From Oscillospiraceae bacterium (lineage in GTDB: Bacteria; Bacillota; Clostridia; Oscillospirales; Ruminococcaceae): a stretch of 5,280 nucleotides of DNA. Made by a program: the position numbers and the translations under genes. A model generated the notes under the pieces. It was not told the origin of the DNA. It saw nothing but the letters and a program-made list of their open reading frames with translations, and did no database searches. This document shows positions 3,890 to 5,280 of this stretch, in pieces; positions within the stretch are counted from its first letter, which is position 1, and every line of letters begins with the position of its first letter. The DNA lies in the NCBI GenBank assembly GCA_900768675.1, contig CAAGDT010000038.1, positions 1 to 5,280 of the forward strand, read 5' to 3'.

Positions 3890-5280
3890 ATGACAGACAT
3901 AGCGCTAAGCAAAAAGAGCAATCTGCTGGAGCAGGACCCCTATCAGTACGAGCTTCACGACGTTGAAAGCCCCGAGCTTTTCAGGGAGATGTTCCCCTAT
4001 ACAGAGGTGCCGAAAATCGCCTACAACTACCGCAGAGTGCCTATGAATATGCCGGAGGAAATATATATCACCGACACAACCTTCCGTGACGGTCAGCAGT
4101 CCCGTGCGCCCTATACAACGGAGCAGATGATTGAGATTTACAAAATGCTGCACCGACTTGGCGGCGAAAAGGGTATAATCCGTCAGACGGAATTTTTCGT
4201 GTACTCCGAAAAGGATAGAAAAGCCCTTGAAAAATGCATGGAGCTGGGCTACAAGTTCCCCGAAATTACCACATGGATTAGAGCCACAAAGTCCGATTTC
4301 GCCCTTGTCCGTGACATCGGCATAAAGGAAACCGGTATTCTTGTAAGCTGCTCCGACTACCATATCTTCAACAAAATGGGTCTGACCCGTAAGCAGGCGC
4401 TTGACAAGTATCTCGGTATCGTTTCCGACGCTATTGAGGCAGGACTTCGTCCCCGCTGCCACTTCGAGGACATCACAAGAGCAGACTTCTACGGCTTTGT
4501 AGTTCCCTTTGCAAGCGCACTTATGAAGCTTTCAAAGGAAAGCGGTATACCGATAAAAATCCGTGCCTGCGATACAATGGGCTACGGCGTTCCATACGCG
4601 GGAGTAGCCCTCCCCCGAAGCGTTTCTGGCATAATCTATGGCTTACAGCACTACTCCGGCGTTCCCTCGGAAATGCTGGAATGGCACGGACACAACGACT
4701 TCTACAAGGGCGTTGTAAACGCCTCCACAGCATGGCTTTACGGCGCACAGGCTGTAAACTGCTCACTTCTCGGAATAGGAGAGAGAACAGGCAACGTGCC
4801 TCTTGAGGCTATGGTGTTTGAGTATGCCCAGTTGAAAGGAGATCTCAACGGTATGGATACCACGGTGATCACGGAGCTGGCAGAGTATTACGAGAAAGAG
4901 ATCGGCTATCACATTCCGGAGAGAACACCTTTTGTCGGGAAGAATTTCAATGTGACGAGAGCCGGTATCCATGCGGACGGCCTTTTGAAAAATGAGGAGA
5001 TTTATAATATATTTGATACAGAGAAGTTTTTGAACAGACCGGTGCTCTGTGCCGTGTCCAACACTTCCGGGCTTGCGGGAATCGCACACTGGATCAATAC
5101 ATATTTCCGCCTGAAGGATGATCAGGCACTCGATAAGAATTCAGAACTCGTGAAAGCAGTAAAAGTGTGGGTGGATGCAGAGTATGCAGGCGGTCGTGTG
5201 ACGGTGCTGACAGATAACGAGCTGATCGAACAGATCATAATATGCTGTGAGGAGCATTCCCTCAATCAGGAGCTTCTCAA
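3890..5280 (+). CDS. (Re)-citrate synthase-like enzyme, 3' end cut by window
   Basis: 463 residues are present without a stop; the frame runs off the window edge. It belongs to the HMGL-like/isopropylmalate synthase family (TIM barrel, divalent metal). DTTFRDGQQ (62-70) opens the barrel with catalytic Arg and metal-binding Asp, HGHND (266-270) supplies metal-binding histidines, and GIGERTGN (295-302) is the family signature. Blocks such as ELHDVESPELFREMFPY, RCHFEDITRADFYGFVVPFA and FNVTRAGIHADGLLKNEEIY resemble, from memory, the (Re)-citrate synthase of Clostridium kluyveri rather than LeuA. The predicted reaction is acetyl-CoA plus oxaloacetate to citrate, in the cytoplasm, feeding 2-oxoglutarate and glutamate synthesis. 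The family is often annotated as isopropylmalate, citramalate or homocitrate synthase, which remain alternatives. Expression starts from the promoter at 3563 through a structured leader. Codon usage changes sharply near 4800-4840 (residues 305-318). Confidence 0.82.
   Translation, partial: MTDIALSKKSNLLEQDPYQYELHDVESPELFREMFPYTEVPKIAYNYRRVPMNMPEEIYITDTTFRDGQQSRAPYTTEQMIEIYKMLHRLGGEKGIIRQTEFFVYSEKDRKALEKCMELGYKFPEITTWIRATKSDFALVRDIGIKETGILVSCSDYHIFNKMGLTRKQALDKYLGIVSDAIEAGLRPRCHFEDITRADFYGFVVPFASALMKLSKESGIPIKIRACDTMGYGVPYAGVALPRSVSGIIYGLQHYSGVPSEMLEWHGHNDFYKGVVNASTAWLYGAQAVNCSLLGIGERTGNVPLEAMVFEYAQLKGDLNGMDTTVITELAEYYEKEIGYHIPERTPFVGKNFNVTRAGIHADGLLKNEEIYNIFDTEKFLNRPVLCAVSNTSGLAGIAHWINTYFRLKDDQALDKNSELVKAVKVWVDAEYAGGRVTVLTDNELIEQIIICCEEHSLNQELL

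Noticed and set aside
3700..3921. Minus-strand open frame of 73 codons across hairpin array 2
   Set aside because: Its sequence is dictated by the palindromes and it overlaps the start of the citrate synthase gene in antisense; no promoter or domain was seen.

Overview
The window looks like chromosomal DNA of an anaerobic Bacillota (Clostridia), most likely an Oscillospiraceae/Ruminococcus-like gut or rumen bacterium. The reasons are canonical sigma-A promoters (TTGACA-N17-TATAAT seen twice), strong AGGAGG-type ribosome binding sites, an ECF sigma factor with a single-pass membrane partner, and a citrate synthase of the (Re) type known from clostridia. This placement is an inference from style and gene content, not from a marker gene.

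Layout. Positions 1-302 hold no convincing gene. They carry three hairpins oriented as minus-strand terminators and a duplicate of the 3' end of the neighbouring tRNA. A tRNA-Arg(ACG) lies on the minus strand at 303-379 with a consensus promoter at 401-429. Positions 430-623 are the leader of a two-gene plus-strand operon, with an ECF-style promoter candidate. The operon encodes a sigma factor (624-1109) and a putative membrane-anchored anti-sigma factor (1099-2340), overlapping by 11 nt. Positions 2341-2592 hold a short hairpin and a roughly 105-nt imperfect palindrome. A small XRE-type DNA-binding protein (2593-2823, plus) converges on a four-helix membrane protein of unknown function (2841-3344, minus), which has its own extended -10 promoter.

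The most striking part is 3563-3850. A perfect sigma-A promoter is followed by two back-to-back cloverleaf-like arrays. Each array is three perfect or near-perfect hairpins enclosed by a further inverted repeat, and AATT occurs at all three array boundaries. They lie directly upstream of a gene for a (Re)-citrate synthase-like enzyme (3890 to beyond the window end). The arrays could be a highly structured 5' leader RNA, a pair of inserted palindromic (MITE-like) elements, or both.

The citrate synthase gene shows an abrupt change of codon usage near 4800-4840. The first two thirds use codons like the rest of the window and the last third does not, while the reading frame stays open. This suggests either intragenic recombination with a related bacterium or a chimeric assembly join.

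Functionally the genes are a mix: translation (tRNA), envelope or stress signalling (sigma/anti-sigma), a small regulator beside a membrane protein, and entry into the oxidative branch toward 2-oxoglutarate and glutamate (citrate synthase). Only the sigma/anti-sigma pair is clearly co-transcribed.
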